From Heliocidaris erythrogramma (taxonomy: Eukaryota > Echinodermata > Echinoidea > Camarodonta > Echinometridae), in assembly GCA_025617745.1 (NCBI GenBank), contig CM046867.1:24854705-24918704 (forward strand): 64,000 nucleotides of DNA. The letters are read 5' to 3'. Every line of letters begins with the position of its first letter. Position 1 is the stretch's first letter. A program made the translations under genes and the position numbers. Positions 20,850-31,524 of this stretch are shown piece by piece. The notes beneath the pieces are model-generated. The model was not told where the DNA came from. It was given only the letters and a program-made list of their open reading frames with translations, and did no database searches.

Positions 20850-21396
20850 TAAGTTTTTTTTTATCTTATAAAGAATCGTTTCAAGAAATAATGTATAATT
20901 TGATATTTTTTCTAAATGCATGTTCAATGATCGATATATAGTATTTTTTTTTCTTTCTAAAAAGAGCCTTTGTCCTGTTGTTCAATATATTTTGGAAGAC
21001 CTTATATTGTTTAAAAGTATAATTGGTATTTGTAAACTTTGTTCTTTAATTTCTTTTGTCTGAATATTATATATTATGATTTAATGTGATATTAATGTAT
21101 CTTTCTCAAGACGATTATTTGAAACAAAAGTTCTTTTTATTATTACTATAAAGTATTACATGAAAGAAAATAGTTATATATCTATGTCTAACGGTTGATG
21201 TATTGTATTTTTTTTCCTTTCATCGCAAAAATAATCCTGTTTAATCATGGATAAGGTCAGAGAATTCTACTGATATTAATGTATTTCATTAAGTTTCCTT
21301 GTATATGCAAATTATTTTATATGTGACTTATGATTGTTTCTTGAAATGTAATATTGATCTTGAGAGGGAGCAATAAAATATCATTCAAAAAAAAAA
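20850..21396 (+). mobile_element. Retroelement 3' tail, intact copy
   Basis: This unit ends GAGGGAGCAATAAAATATCATTC followed by an A-run, a polyadenylation-signal-like end. It is repeated, with its middle broken by an insertion, at 21410-21615 plus 23462-23770. It has no reading frame, so it is probably the 3' untranslated part of a LINE or SINE. It matters because it shows what the second copy looked like before the insertion. Confidence 0.6.
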
Positions 21397-21409
21397 TACT
21401 GGAGTAAGG

Positions 21410-21615
21410 GTTGGTTCGGGTGGGCCATGCATATCTTCCTCTACGTTTTTTTTTTATCTTATAAAGAATCGTTTCAAGAAATAATGTATAATTTGATATT
21501 TTTTCTAAATGCATGTTCAATGATCGATATATAGTATTTTTTTTCTTTCTAAAAAGAGCCTTTGTTCTGTTATTCCATATAATTTTGGAAGACCTTATAT
21601 TGTTTAAAAGTATAA
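21410..21615 (+). mobile_element. Retroelement 3' tail, second copy, left part
   Basis: This matches 20815-21028 (GGGTTGGTTCGGGTGG, CTTATAAAGAATCGTTTCAAGAAATAATG) and stops at AAAGTATAA. The matching sequence resumes at 23462 with TTGGTATTTGTAAAC. Confidence 0.7.
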
Positions 21616-22883
21616 TTAGGTGGTCTGTCGGTATCGACAGATCACCTTTTAATTTTGTCAGAATTTTCTTCTTTATTATTTATTTTTAAGACAAATTCTT
21701 GTTCCTACCAAATCTCAAAATCGGCCAGGTCAATATCATCGAGTTTCATGTCATGTATGAGGTCAATCATGGACATGGTCAACTAAGCTTTTGGAGGTCA
21801 TCAGGTCATCGTGACGTCATCAAGACGCCATTTTGTAAATTTACAAGATCGATTATATCTTCATAATCGATCATCAAAAATCAACGATATTCACATGACA
21901 TAAACTTCAGATGACGGGTCATCAAGTCATTTCCTCACAGGTCATCTAGAGGTCAGGACGTGCGCGTACGCGCGCGTCAAAATTTAAAAATGCTCAAAAT
22001 CACGTAGGATCAAGTCTGCACACGTTTCAGGTCATTTTGAGCATTTCAAAAATGTCCCTGCGTAAGCGTCCGCGCGCGCGTTTTACGCGCGCGCAAGTCG
22101 TAAATAACGTTCAAACGCTGTTTTTTCGATTGATTTGCAATCCTGACACTTTTCTTCATCATTTCCATCCACTTGGAATCAATTTCAATCAATAATAAGG
22201 TCGTACGGGCGCGTCAAAGTTCAAAATCCGTGCGCGCGTCTATGGCGAAAATAACGTAAAAACGTGCAAAAATATGCCTCTACAAAATTAATTCTAGCTC
22301 TTTAAATAGTCCATAAACCCCCCATTTTTTTTTCATCATCAGGTAGGGTATGAATCATAGATATGATTTCATGTATCATTTGATCCTTATAAACATTATG
22401 ACGTCATCAAAATGGCGCCAGAAATCAAAATTTCCATTTTTCATGTTTTGACGTCATCACATTTATGCAAATTTGGCTCTAGATTCGTAATTATTGGTCG
22501 TTCTTCGCCCAGATTTTGATATGTTATAGCTGAGACAATTCTCTACAAGATCAGTTGCCACCATTTTTCATTTTGATGACGTCATCACAGAGAAATTTTC
22601 AATTAAAGATGCCATGTCAGAATTTTCCCTATTTGCGTGTTATGTCTATGGAAGATGATTTTTTTTCGAATCATGAATCTACATGACATTGTTCTCTGAG
22701 CTGTATCTCAGTTGTTTTTGGTCTATTTTCTTCCAGATTTTAATATGTTGTAGCTGAGACTATAAGCTTTTACAAGTGTGGTCTCCAATTTTTGATCAGA
22801 TGTCGGGATCATGCCCAATTTTTCAGTACAAAATGTGATTTGAGAATCCCGTTTTCGTTTACGTGTTATCTCTATGGGAAATA

Positions 22884-22949
22884 TTCTGGTCTATCGGTAA
22901 AGCACATGACTACCATGGTCAAGGTACCTGGTTCGATCCCCGGGGCCGA
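22884..22949 (+). pseudogene. tRNA-like Pol III promoter sequence inside the Helentron-like element
   Basis: GGTCTATCGGTAAAGCAC resembles a tRNA A-box and D-arm. TGACTACCATGGTCA can form the anticodon arm, and CTGGTTCGATCCCCGG is a good B-box and T-arm. A run of ten T residues follows at once, as a Pol III terminator would. The acceptor stem is poor, so it is a tRNA-derived piece rather than a tRNA gene. Confidence 0.5.
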
Positions 22950-23153
22950 TTTTTTTTTTTGCTTCTTTTTGCCTGTCATTTTACCATCCTCTTCGACTAT
23001 TGTAACATAAAAAATCACAAATCATGTTATAAACTGCCTTATTTTCCGTATTATGTCTATTAGAAAGTAGTGTGCAGTAGTTTGTGTACAGCCCTCTGGA
23101 AATTGTGATTTCCTGTCCTGTATTAGAGTTATGGGGTTAATCTCCCAAGTATC

Positions 23154-23280
23154 CTGTATCATCATCATTATTACCATCACCGTCATGATCATCATCGCTA
23201 TTATTATATCATCGCCATCATCATTATATCATTATAATCATCATAATCACCATTATCATCATCACCATAATCGTTTTACA
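23154..23280. repeat. Interrupted (ATC/ATT)n microsatellite
   Basis: A 125-base stretch is made almost wholly of ATC, ATT and ACC triplets and lies near the 3' end of the Helentron-like element. Confidence 0.8.
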
Positions 23281-23461
23281 ATGACCGTTACACATTTTGC
23301 TACATTCCTGTCCTCAGGAAGCATCTCCATTCATGGCATTCTTGACATCCTATCTTCTGTTTAGTATTTCCCCATTAATATGATCATCCTGATTACAATC
23401 ATGATCGTGCAAATTTAAGGACAGACCACCTAATTCGTCCTCATGACGAATTAAATTCTAG

Positions 23462-23770
23462 TTGGTATTTGTAAACTTTGTTCTTTAATTTCTTTTGTCT
23501 GAATATTATATATTATGATTTAATGTGATATTAATGTATCTTTCTCAAGACGATTATTTGAAACAAAAGTTCTTTTTTTTTTTCCTTTCATCGAAAAAAT
23601 AATCCTGTTTAATCATGGATAAGGTCAGAGAATTCTACTGATATTAATGTATTTCATTAAGTTTAATTGTATATGCAAATTATTTTATATGTGACTTATG
23701 ATTGTTTCTTGAAATGTAATATTGATTTTGAGAGGGAGCAATAAAATATCATTCAAAACAAAAAAAAAAT
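23462..23770 (+). mobile_element. Retroelement 3' tail, second copy, right part
   Basis: This resumes the retroelement tail after the insertion and ends GAGAGGGAGCAATAAAATATC with an A-run, matching 21024-21396 with a short deletion (the segment around 21140-21200). Confidence 0.7.
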
Positions 23771-24499
23771 ACAATTTTAGTTAGAAATTGGTAGTAATAT
23801 ATTTTCTATAACTAATCGAGTGAAGATTCATCTACACATATTATAATTCTCGAATTCAATGAGACACTTACATGTATGAGCAATAAATGCTTTCAATCAC
23901 ATCCTACTATACACAGTATTTAAAAAAAATAGAAGTATGAATATTGGGCCCCCTCCCTCACAAAATCCTGGATCCGCCGTTGGACATGGTGGGTGAAGGC
24001 ATGCCCCTGTCCTCACTCTACTCCATCCAGTGGCATAGATAGGTCCCAAATATAATGAAAATAAGAATGATTGATGCATTTACATAGTCCCGCGTCAGCA
24101 TCCCATCTTTCACCCCTGCTAGTGCTATCTACACTGTGAGTTTATTTTTCTACAATTAAAAAAAATGAATAATGCATTCACACATCCCTTCCACCTTGCT
24201 CGCTATATATACGCCCATGACTTCAATGGAATAACGCTCCTAGCATAATGTTTGCCCTCAAACTGATAATATTCATGGAACAATTTTTTTTTTTAAGAAA
24301 CAAAATAGATGTAGAATATACTCAAATAAGATGAAATTACCATCGAATAAAGAATGAATACAGGTGTATTCGGTCTGTCCTTTCTTTTCATCATTCGATC
24401 ATTTCCTCTATCTTTCCTTATGTTTTCTACCATCTTCTCTTTCTTTAAATTTCATATGTTTTTCTTTGTTTTTATTCATTCTATCGTTTTATCTTTCTC

Positions 24500-24541
24500 C
24501 GGATTGCTAGACCGGCGCTCTACCGACTGAGCTATGGAATA
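24500..24541 (-). pseudogene. Truncated tRNA-like copy, 5' half
   Basis: The D-arm (GCTC...GAGC) and anticodon region (CTAGCAA) are present, but the T-arm and 3' acceptor are missing because the array ends here. Confidence 0.7.
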
Positions 24542-24757
24542 CCCCAGTACGTGTTCGCCCCAGAAACCCCATAGTTTTCAATGCTCGTGTGGTCAGAAGC
24601 TATAGAAACCAGACATAAACCCGAAGGATCGTAATCAACTTGGGGATAAATGCGTGGGATCACGGTTAGGTGATGCAGCTTTTTGTATATTTAATAAATT
24701 CGAGTAGGGGAAACTGACCAGAAATATATAATGAAGTGAAAAATGAGCAAAAAAACG

Positions 24758-24834
24758 GGATTCCAGCGGGACTTGATTGAACCCGAGACCTCCGGATTGC
24801 TAGACCGGCGCTCTACCGACTGAGCTATGGAATA
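24758..24834 (-). pseudogene. tRNA-like copy with a 4-base T-loop insertion
   Basis: This is identical to the complete copy at 25052-25124, except that a 4-base duplication in the B-box region (GGTTCAATCAAGTCC) enlarges the T-loop and breaks the internal promoter. Confidence 0.7.
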
Positions 24835-25051
24835 CCCCAGTACGTGTTCGTCCCAGAAACCCCATAGTTTTCAATGCTCGTGTGGTCAGAAGCTATAGAA
24901 ACCAGACATAAACCCGAAGGATCGTAATCAACTTGGGGATAAATGCGTGGGATCACGGTTAGGTGATGCAGCTTTTTGTATATTTAATAAATTCGAGTAG
25001 GGGAAACTGACCAGAAATATATAATGAAGTGAAAAATGAGCAAAGAAAACG

Positions 25052-25124
25052 GGATTCCAGCGGGACTTGAACCCGAGACCTCCGGATTGCTAGACCGGCG
25101 CTCTACCGACTGAGCTATGGAATA
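25052..25124 (-). tRNA. tRNA-Ala(AGC)-like gene
   Basis: The minus strand folds as a 72-base cloverleaf plus a discriminator base. The acceptor is TATTCCA/TGGAATC (first pair mismatched), the D-stem GCTC/GAGC, the anticodon stem CCGGT/TCCGG (inner pair T-T), the loop CTAGCAA with anticodon AGC, and the T-stem TCGGG/CCCGC around TTCAAGT. A-box and B-box (GGTTCAAGTCC) match the Pol III consensus, and TTTT follows immediately downstream. Three mismatched pairs make a tRNA-derived repeat as likely as a working tRNA gene. Confidence 0.5.
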
Positions 25125-25247
25125 CCCCAGTACGTGTTCGTCCCAGAAACCCCATAGTTTTCAATGCTCGTGTGGTCAGAAGCTATAGAAACCAGACATA
25201 AACCCGAAGGATCGTAATCAACTTGGGGATAAATGCGTGGGATCACT

Positions 25248-25507
25248 AACTAAATACAGATCGAATAGGGAAAAACAGAGCCCACAAATACTTGTAGGAA
25301 ATGGTTATTTGTTGTTTCCTACTCACCAATGATGTTCCTTCTTGTGCCGTCAGTTCAATAATGCAGATTATGTGTAAAACTGTAATAGTTCTAGGCAAGA
25401 GTTGGCGAAACAAAATCCTGAATATTCGCGATCGCGAAAGAGCTCTATTTACAAATACTGCACTGGCCCCGCGGCCAGCACAAGCGAAAAGAAAGTGGAT
25501 CACTGTC
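25248..25507. other. Flank between tRNA array and LTR
   Basis: Nothing was identified in these 260 bases. They contain GCGATCGCGA and a GGCCCCGCGGCC palindrome near 25430-25475. Confidence 0.4.
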
Positions 25508-25978
25508 GTCTATGATGATAAAATAAGAGTAAAATCTGCTGTTTGCCAGATAAAAGAATGGATGAGTAAATGAAGATGCAATGTCCAAATGTTGGTAGTC
25601 CTGGATTGTGAATGTGCGACTCAGTAGAAAAAGAACGTGTTCTCTAGATGAAAACTTCCTACTAAGTGAAAAGCTAAAAGTCCATGTGCTCAGTAAACTC
25701 ATGTCATTGGAAGGTTTGTATCCAGGCAACAAAAACAAGTTCTATTATAAGGGAGTGAAGCAATGAAGAATGTAGAACATGTGTAGAGTGCCTTGCCTGG
25801 TGTAGTGGAGAACAAAAGATGAATGCTGAGTGCAGGAGTTGAATAAGAAGAAGGCATTTGTATTGTCCAGTGAGGAGTGAGCAGTTGAATGAACTTTAAC
25901 CAGCTGATCCAAATAAACAAACTATGATCAAGCTTTGATCAGTCCAAATGTAAACAAATGATGAGTGAAGTTGCTACA
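25508..25978 (-). repeat. 3' LTR of a Ty3/gypsy element
   Basis: This 471-base segment matches 29223-29693 with almost no differences. On the minus strand it begins TGTAGCAACTTC and ends TCATCATAGAC. Directly upstream on the minus strand is a purine tract, AGGAGGGGGC (about 25983-25992), which would serve as the polypurine tract. No matching target duplication is seen outside the two LTRs. Confidence 0.9.
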
Positions 25979-26066
25979 GTAGCCCCCTCCTAGATCAACA
26001 GTATTTTTAAGAAGAGTTGATCGATGAAAATATGAAAATGTTCCATAATATAAAGAAAAAGTCTCT

Positions 26067-27343
26067 TCAACCTGGTGAGTAATCCGCCAGACGAGACGGC
26101 CAGTGAACACGACGTCCTGATCTTGTAGTCCGCACTGGAGCTGGAGAATGAGTGGGAGGAGGTGGTGTTGAATGCCGACTGGTAGGTGGTGGTGGTGGTA
26201 CTGCTAGATCGCTGTCTAAATATGCGGGTTTGAGTCTGTCAATGCTAATAGTTTCATTCTTGCCTCGTATATTAAGAATGAAATACTTTGCAGTTCTCTT
26301 GACGACCTTAAATGGACCAGTGTATGGCGGCTGCAGTGGTTGTTTGACAGCGTCACAGCGAACAAAGACATAGGCACATGAATCATGAACAGGTGTACGT
26401 GTACGTAATTGGTAACATCGGGTACTGAAGTAGGATGTGTTGGCTTAACCATCTGTCCAGGCAGCTTCAGTGTGGTCCCATACACAATTTCTGCTGGTGT
26501 GCAACCCAAGTCTTCCTTTACCGTGGAGCGAATTCCGAGAAGAACTACAGGGAGGTATTCAGACCACTTGTCTGCGGCTCCATGGGCTTTCAATGCAGCT
26601 TTCAACTGGCGATGAAAACGTTCAACTACACCATTGGATGAAGGATGATAAGCTGTTGTTCGAGTGCGGCTGGATCCTAATAGTGTGGTCAACTGAGAGA
26701 AGAGGTTGGACTCAAATTGGCTTCCTCTGTCTGTAGTGATTGTAGAGGGAACACCATGACGAGAGATCCAGTTATAGACAAGAGCTTTGGCGACTGTCTC
26801 AGCTGTGATGTTGTGAATGGGGATAGCATCTGCCCACCTACTAAAACGGTCAACGCATGTCAACAAGTAGGTGAAACCTGAAGAAGGATGAAGGGGTCCA
26901 ACTAGATCAATATGAATATGATCAAATCTTGAGTCAGGTGAGGAAAAAGTACCTAATGGTGCCTTCACGTGTCGGTGGACCTTAGCCTTCTGACAAGGGA
27001 TGCAGCAGCGAGCCCACTGGCCAATGTCCTTATTCATGCCAGGCCATACAAATCGAGAACTGATCAGTTTCCTAGATGCTGCAATACCAGGGTGTGACAT
27101 GTTGTGGAGACTATCAAAGACAGCACGGCGATGCTGCGCTGGGACGAAAGGGCGCTCATGTCCTGTTGAGGTATCACACCATATCTGATTGTTAGAAGAA
27201 GGAAGAGGAACATGCTTGAATGACAATGACGGCAGCTGACATATGTCATTCCAATCCTCATCGTCTTCTTGGTCGAGGGCAATCTGCTCAAGGTCAATGT
27301 TCAATGATGCGTGAAGACTGTTGACATAGACGGGATAAAGCAT
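26067..27343 (-). pseudogene. Ty3/gypsy integrase
   Basis: The integrase part of Pol has an N-terminal zinc-binding region ([14 protein letters not shown], then WARCCIPCQ) and the catalytic triad in [19 protein letters not shown] and [15 protein letters not shown]. The protein then continues to [19 protein letters not shown]. Near 26415 (after VTNYV) the frame shifts. A second frame carries the C-terminal part (a PYTGPFKVV motif) and a Pro-rich tail, ending at a TGA at 26067-26069. The start also overlaps the preceding frame by 50 bases in a different register, so a shift separates it from RNase H. Integrase inserts the DNA copy into chromosomes. Confidence 0.85.
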
Positions 27344-28832
27344 CTGCTGCTGAGTTGTTGGCTCCCTTCAAGTGCTGAATGTCGCTGGTGAACTGTGAAA
27401 TGTAGTCCAAGTGTCGGATGTCACGAGGTGAGTGACGATCAGGCTTGGAGTGAAGTGCATAGACCAAAGGCTTGTGATCGGTGAAGATAGTGAAGTGGCG
27501 ACCTTCTAAGATATGACGAAAGTGCTTAACACCAAGATATGCAGCCAGGAGTTCCCGTGAAAATGTACTGTATTTCATCTCGGCTGGTTGCAAACGTTTT
27601 GAAAAAAACGCAAGAGGTTGCCACTGGTTGTTGATTCGTTGTTGCACTACTCCACCTACACCAACATCGGAGGCGTCGACAATCAAAGACAATGGTGCAT
27701 CAAGTTGTTGATGAACTAGAAGGGTAGAATCAGCCAGTAACTCTTTCACTTTGTCGAATGCAGCACAAGCTGTGTCATCAAGTGTAATTGGCTGGTTCTT
27801 GAGTGTCTGGTTCCTCAGGATGTCGGTCAAAGGTTGGAGTAGGTCCGCACAATGAGGGATGAAACGTCTGTAGAAGTTGACGAGGCCAAGGAATTCCCTC
27901 AGTTTGCGTAGTGATGTAGGAGCCTTGAATTCTCGGATCTTGGCGACGTTCTCCTCGAGAGGGCGTATTCCAAGTGCATCCACTGTGTGTCCTAAGAAGA
28001 TGAGTGATGACACTCCGAATTGACACTTAGCAGGATTGATAACAATACCATAGTCTCGAAATCGGTCAAAAATGAGACGGAGGTGACGTTCGTGTTCGTC
28101 TTCTGATGAACTGGCGACCAAAACGTCATCGATGTATACAAAGACGAAAGGAAGTCCTCTCACGATCTCATCCATCAGTCGCTGAAAAGTTTGTGCTGCG
28201 TTCCTGAGGCCAAATGGCATGCGCACAAACTCATACAGGCCAAAGGGTGTTGTGATAGCAGTTTTTGGAATGTCTGCTGGTTCAACTGGTATCTGGTGGT
28301 ATGCCTTGACTAGGTCGATTTTGGAGAATATTGTCTTGCCCTGTAGAGTTGCTGAGAAATCTTGAATGTGTGGTACTGGATAACGATCCGGCACAGTGTG
28401 GGTGTTAAGGGCACGGTAATCTCCACAAGGGCGCCAATCACCTGGTGTCGACTTGGGTACCATATGGAGCGGTGAAGCCCAGTTGCTACTGGAAGGACGG
28501 ATAATACCCAAATCTTGCATATGCTGGAATTCAGAGCGGGCGATGGCTTGTCGGTCTGCAGCCAAACGACGAGGTCGACAGAAAACAGGTGCTCCTGTAG
28601 TCTCAATATGGTGAGTAACAGAATGTTTCACTGCCTTGGGATGATAGTCTGGGCGAGTGATCTCTGGATAATCTCTCAAGATGGAGGTGTATCTCTCACT
28701 GCCAGATGGGGGTAGCAAACATCGGACTGACTGTGCACACATTAGGAGGAGCATAAATACCTGTGATGGAGAGATTGGTAGTTGAATCCAGTAATTTCCT
28801 GTGTTTGATGTCAACAAGGAGACCAAATTCAT
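27294..28832 (-). pseudogene. Ty3/gypsy reverse transcriptase and RNase H
   Basis: A 512-codon frame holds the whole reverse transcriptase. Visible motifs are [55 protein letters not shown] and the catalytic [11 protein letters not shown]. RNase H follows with [27 protein letters not shown] and [11 protein letters not shown], and the frame ends [14 protein letters not shown]. Catalytic aspartates are all present. The first 30-40 codons overlap the protease frame in another register, so a one-base shift near 28720-28740 separates the two. The region itself has no stop, consistent with recent activity. Confidence 0.9.
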
Positions 28833-29131
28833 CTAAAAGATCTGCTCCGATGATGGGTGTCTGGATATCTGCTATGACAAAAATCCAGCGAAATGTTCTA
28901 CGTAGTCCGAGGTCTAAAGTGAGTGAGCGTTCCCCAAAGGTAGTGATTGGAGACTGGTTAACAGCCTGTAGAAGAATGTTCGACTTGGAACGCTGTCGTC
29001 TATCTTGGGCTGTTGGTGGGATTACACTGACTTCTGCCCCTGTATCAACAAGAAATTTGGTGCCACTGTACTTGTCATAAATAAAGAAAAGGCGACTAGG
29101 ATGTTGAGTGCCAAAGGAAGTAGTCGCCCCT
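28696..29131 (-). pseudogene. Ty3/gypsy aspartic protease
   Basis: The frame (open up to 29220) contains KFLVDTGAEVSVIPP, the DTG active site of retroviral-type proteases, followed by [15 protein letters not shown], the usual second signature. It ends at a TGA shortly after [10 protein letters not shown], in a different register from the reverse transcriptase. The protease cuts the polyprotein during particle maturation. Confidence 0.85.
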
Positions 29132-29222
29132 ATTCCCTGGCTGCCTCGTTTCCCGATGGGTGTCGGCGGCTCACTGAACAGGGACTCACACACTTGCGTG
29201 CCTTGTCGCCGTACTTCCAATG
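29132..29222 (-). pseudogene. Remnant of gag, C-terminal end only
   Basis: Directly next to the LTR the minus strand reads HWKYGDKARKCVSPCSVSRR in a frame of its own, ending at a stop near 29130. The YGxKARKCxxPCS pattern resembles the conserved C-terminal end of gag in many invertebrate Ty3/gypsy elements. Nothing of gag precedes it; the LTR begins immediately. The primer-binding site and most of gag are therefore deleted, and the element cannot move on its own. Confidence 0.65.
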
Positions 29223-29693
29223 GTCTATGATGATAAAATAAGAGTAAAATCTGCTGTTTGCCAGATAAAAGAATGGATGAGTAAATGAAGATGCAATGTC
29301 CAAATGTTGGTAGTCCTGGATTGTGAATGTGCGACTCAGTAGAAAAAGAACGTGTTCTCTAGATGAAAACTTCCTACTAAGTGAAAAGCTAAAAGTCCAT
29401 GTGCTCAGTAAACTCATGTCATTGGAAGGTTTGTATCCAGGCAACAAAAACAAGTTCTATTATAAGGGAGTGAAGCAATGAAGAATGTAGAACATGTGTA
29501 GAGTGCCTTGCCTGGTGTAGTTGAGAACAAAAGATGAATGCTGAGTGCAGGAGTTGAATAAGAAGAAGGCATTTGTATTGTCCAGTGAGGAGTGAGCAGT
29601 TGAATGAACTTTAACCAGCTGATCCAAATAAACAAACTATGATCAAGCTTTGATCAGTCCAAATGTAAACAAATGATGAGTGAAGTTGCTACA
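29223..29693 (-). repeat. 5' LTR of the Ty3/gypsy element
   Basis: This is 471 bases, nearly identical to the 3' LTR; one difference is a G/T at about 29521 versus 25806. The very low divergence points to recent insertion or gene conversion. No TGG primer-binding site follows its 3' end in the usual position. Confidence 0.9.
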
Positions 29694-29771
29694 TACTATA
29701 CTCAAACATTTTATGCTCTCAATAACGTTAACCTTAAAATCTCGAAATAAACAGCTTTTACAGCAGATTTC

Positions 29772-29801
29772 TCCCCCCCCCCCCCCCCCCCCCCCCCCCG
29801 C
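29772..29801. repeat. Poly-C run
   Basis: About 27 consecutive C residues adjoin the left end of the inverted-repeat element at 29802. Confidence 0.9.
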
Positions 29802-30178
29802 CGGAGGCTAGATTTTTTTTCCCACGAACTTTTTGTCCCTATCCTCCCTGGCGCATGCGCACCTGATCCTTTCCGATCTAAATAAATTTCCCAATCATAG
29901 GGTTTATTCCGTAAGCGATATAATGACGGCTGCTCCCAGCGTCTTCCTGTGGCGAGATGCGTTAGCCCTCGGACATATACCCTGAGGTATGTGGGTTCGA
30001 CTCTCAGTTTGGACATTACAAAAATAACGTCTTGTATTTTTTTTTTACTAAAAGTAGGATGAAACTTTGAAACCCCATCCAACTCCAAGCATTGTAGGGC
30101 TATTTCAAAGTTGCGCATGCGTCAAGGACGATGGTGACAAAAAGTTCGTGGAAAAAAAAGTTCGCCCCCCGGAGTTCA
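29802..30178. mobile_element. Inverted-repeat element with a tRNA-like core
   Basis: The arms (CCGGAGGC...TTTTTTTTCCCACGAACTTTTTGTC and its inverse GACAAAAAGTTCGTGGAAAAAAAAGTTCGCCCCCCGG) pair over about 60 bases, each finishing at GCGCATGCG. Between them (29943-30010) lies TGGCGAGATGCGTTAGCCC, an A-box-like segment. A B-box-like GGGTTCGACTC follows. Confidence 0.6.
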
Positions 30179-30439
30179 TGCAGCCAATGACAGTGCTGGT
30201 ACCGTTACTTTTAATAGTATCAAGACAGATTACTCTCATCTACTTCCGTAGTACATTTTGGAGGTGTAAATTGCTGTGTTAAAACAGACTCGGAAAAATA
30301 CGATCGCCATAGTTATAACACGTTTTTCTTGATATTTCACATCTTACTCTATCTTTTTCAAGTCTGATTTTTGCACGAGAAAAAGGATGAATAGTTCAAA
30401 AAACATTTCTCGAACCTTTTTTGACAATAAATGCCGCTA

Positions 30440-31045
30440 TGAATCCCTTGGATCATGCCTGCTTTTTGACAGGGTCATCTGCCATATGGTTAACACGTGA
30501 AAACATGGATTTTTAAAATGATTATAGTTCCTCTAGTATTACCTTAAATTTAGTGTAAATGTGGCTTACATGTAATTTGAGACTCTGAAAAAGCTTAATG
30601 AAGGCTCAAAAAGTGCAAGGGACCCCGCATAAAAATCCGGGAATATGCATGATTTGGCCTTCCATGCAGCTGCCATAGATAGGTTGACACGCAAAACAGA
30701 GATTTTTTAATGATTATAATTCCCCCAGAATTTGAAAAATGTGCCTTGAATAAAATTTTAAAAATTTAAAAGCTCTGAAAATGTATAATTAAGACTCAAC
30801 TAGTTGAATACACCCCGCATAAATCCCCAGGAATATGCATGCTTTTGACCCCCAAAAGTCTCGCCTGCCATAGGTTTAAACGTGAAAACAAGGAATTTTA
30901 GCATGATTATAATTCCCATAATTTTTATTTGAAAATTTAAAATAGATGATTTACATGAAATATAAAGCTCTGAAAACGCCCCATAAATCCCCGGGAATAT
31001 GCATGCTTTTGACCAAAAACATCTCGCCTGCCATAGGTTAACACC
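30440..31045. repeat. Diverged tandem repeat of about 180 bases
   Basis: Units share GGGAATATGCATGCTTTTGACC, CTGCCATAGGTTAACACG, GAAAACA-GGATTTTA, ATGATTATAATTCC and AAAGCTCTGAAAA. A further unit resumes at about 31445-31530 after an interruption. Confidence 0.75.
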
Positions 31046-31445
31046 TATGTGGCGATTCATAAGTGAATCTCAATGTATGCAATTCTCTTGAATTTACAAT
31101 ATGGCGAATTATTTCTATATTTATTTCGTGAATCCTCCTCATCTATACGCATGTAATTCTGGGCTACTATCGTCTTAAGCGTTTGCTTATGATAGTTTTG
31201 CCCTCTGCATTTTGTAAACAATTGTACCTACATCATCAAATGTTTTATATAGAATTATATCTATACTCACTGTATTATTGGTACGTGTATATGTAATCAC
31301 TGTAAGATGGTTACATTCATGATGTAAACACTCAATTATTTCTATGTATGTTTATCGCCTCATCCTTTATATTTTACGTTTGAAAGCAACCGTTGTTTAA
31401 CATTGATTATGAAATAAATTCAGAAAAGCATCTGCAAACAAACAA
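31046..31445 (+). mobile_element. Probable retroposon splitting the 180-base repeat
   Basis: The sequence between TAGGTTAACAC and ACACGCGAAAACAAGG is not part of the repeat. It ends with AAATAAATTCAG...CAAACAAACAAACAC, a simple-repeat tail like that of SINEs or LINEs. No coding region is seen. Confidence 0.4.
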
Positions 31446-31524
31446 ACACGCGAAAACAAGGAATTTTAGGGTGAATTAATTCCTTTGGTTTTTTGACATG
31501 AAATTTAAAGCTCTGAAAAGGTAT

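Larger units (their letters stand above)
21616..23461 (+). mobile_element. Helitron/Helentron-like non-autonomous element
   Basis: The element interrupts the retroelement tail between A and T, with no target duplication. The unbroken copy reads AAAGTATAATTGGTATTT at 21014-21031. The left end carries AGGTGGTCTGTC (21618-21629), the right end the exact inverse GACAGACCACCT (23420-23431). The right end is followed by a perfect 8-base hairpin AATTCGTC/GACGAATT (23432-23439 and 23445-23452) and the terminal CTAG nine bases later. A 3' hairpin followed by CTAG and A/T insertion fits Helitrons; subterminal inverted repeats fit the Helentron branch. The 5' end is TTAGG rather than TC. The interior is full of GTCATCA/TGACGTCATC and GCGCGC words and has no RepHel gene. 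A truncated relative lies inverted at 36130-37617. Confidence 0.7.
24499..25247 (-). repeat. Tandem array of about 290-base units, each with a tRNA-like sequence
   Basis: Two and a half nearly identical units (period about 290 bases) contain a tRNA-like sequence on the minus strand, a leader ending TACGTACTGGGGTATT, and a spacer. The units differ by only a few bases. The array is cut abruptly at 24499 and at about 25247. High identity suggests recent amplification. Confidence 0.85.

Noticed and set aside
25508-29693. 5-base target duplication for the gypsy element
   Set aside because: The bases outside the LTRs (ctgtc on the left, tacta on the right) do not match, whichever LTR edge is chosen.
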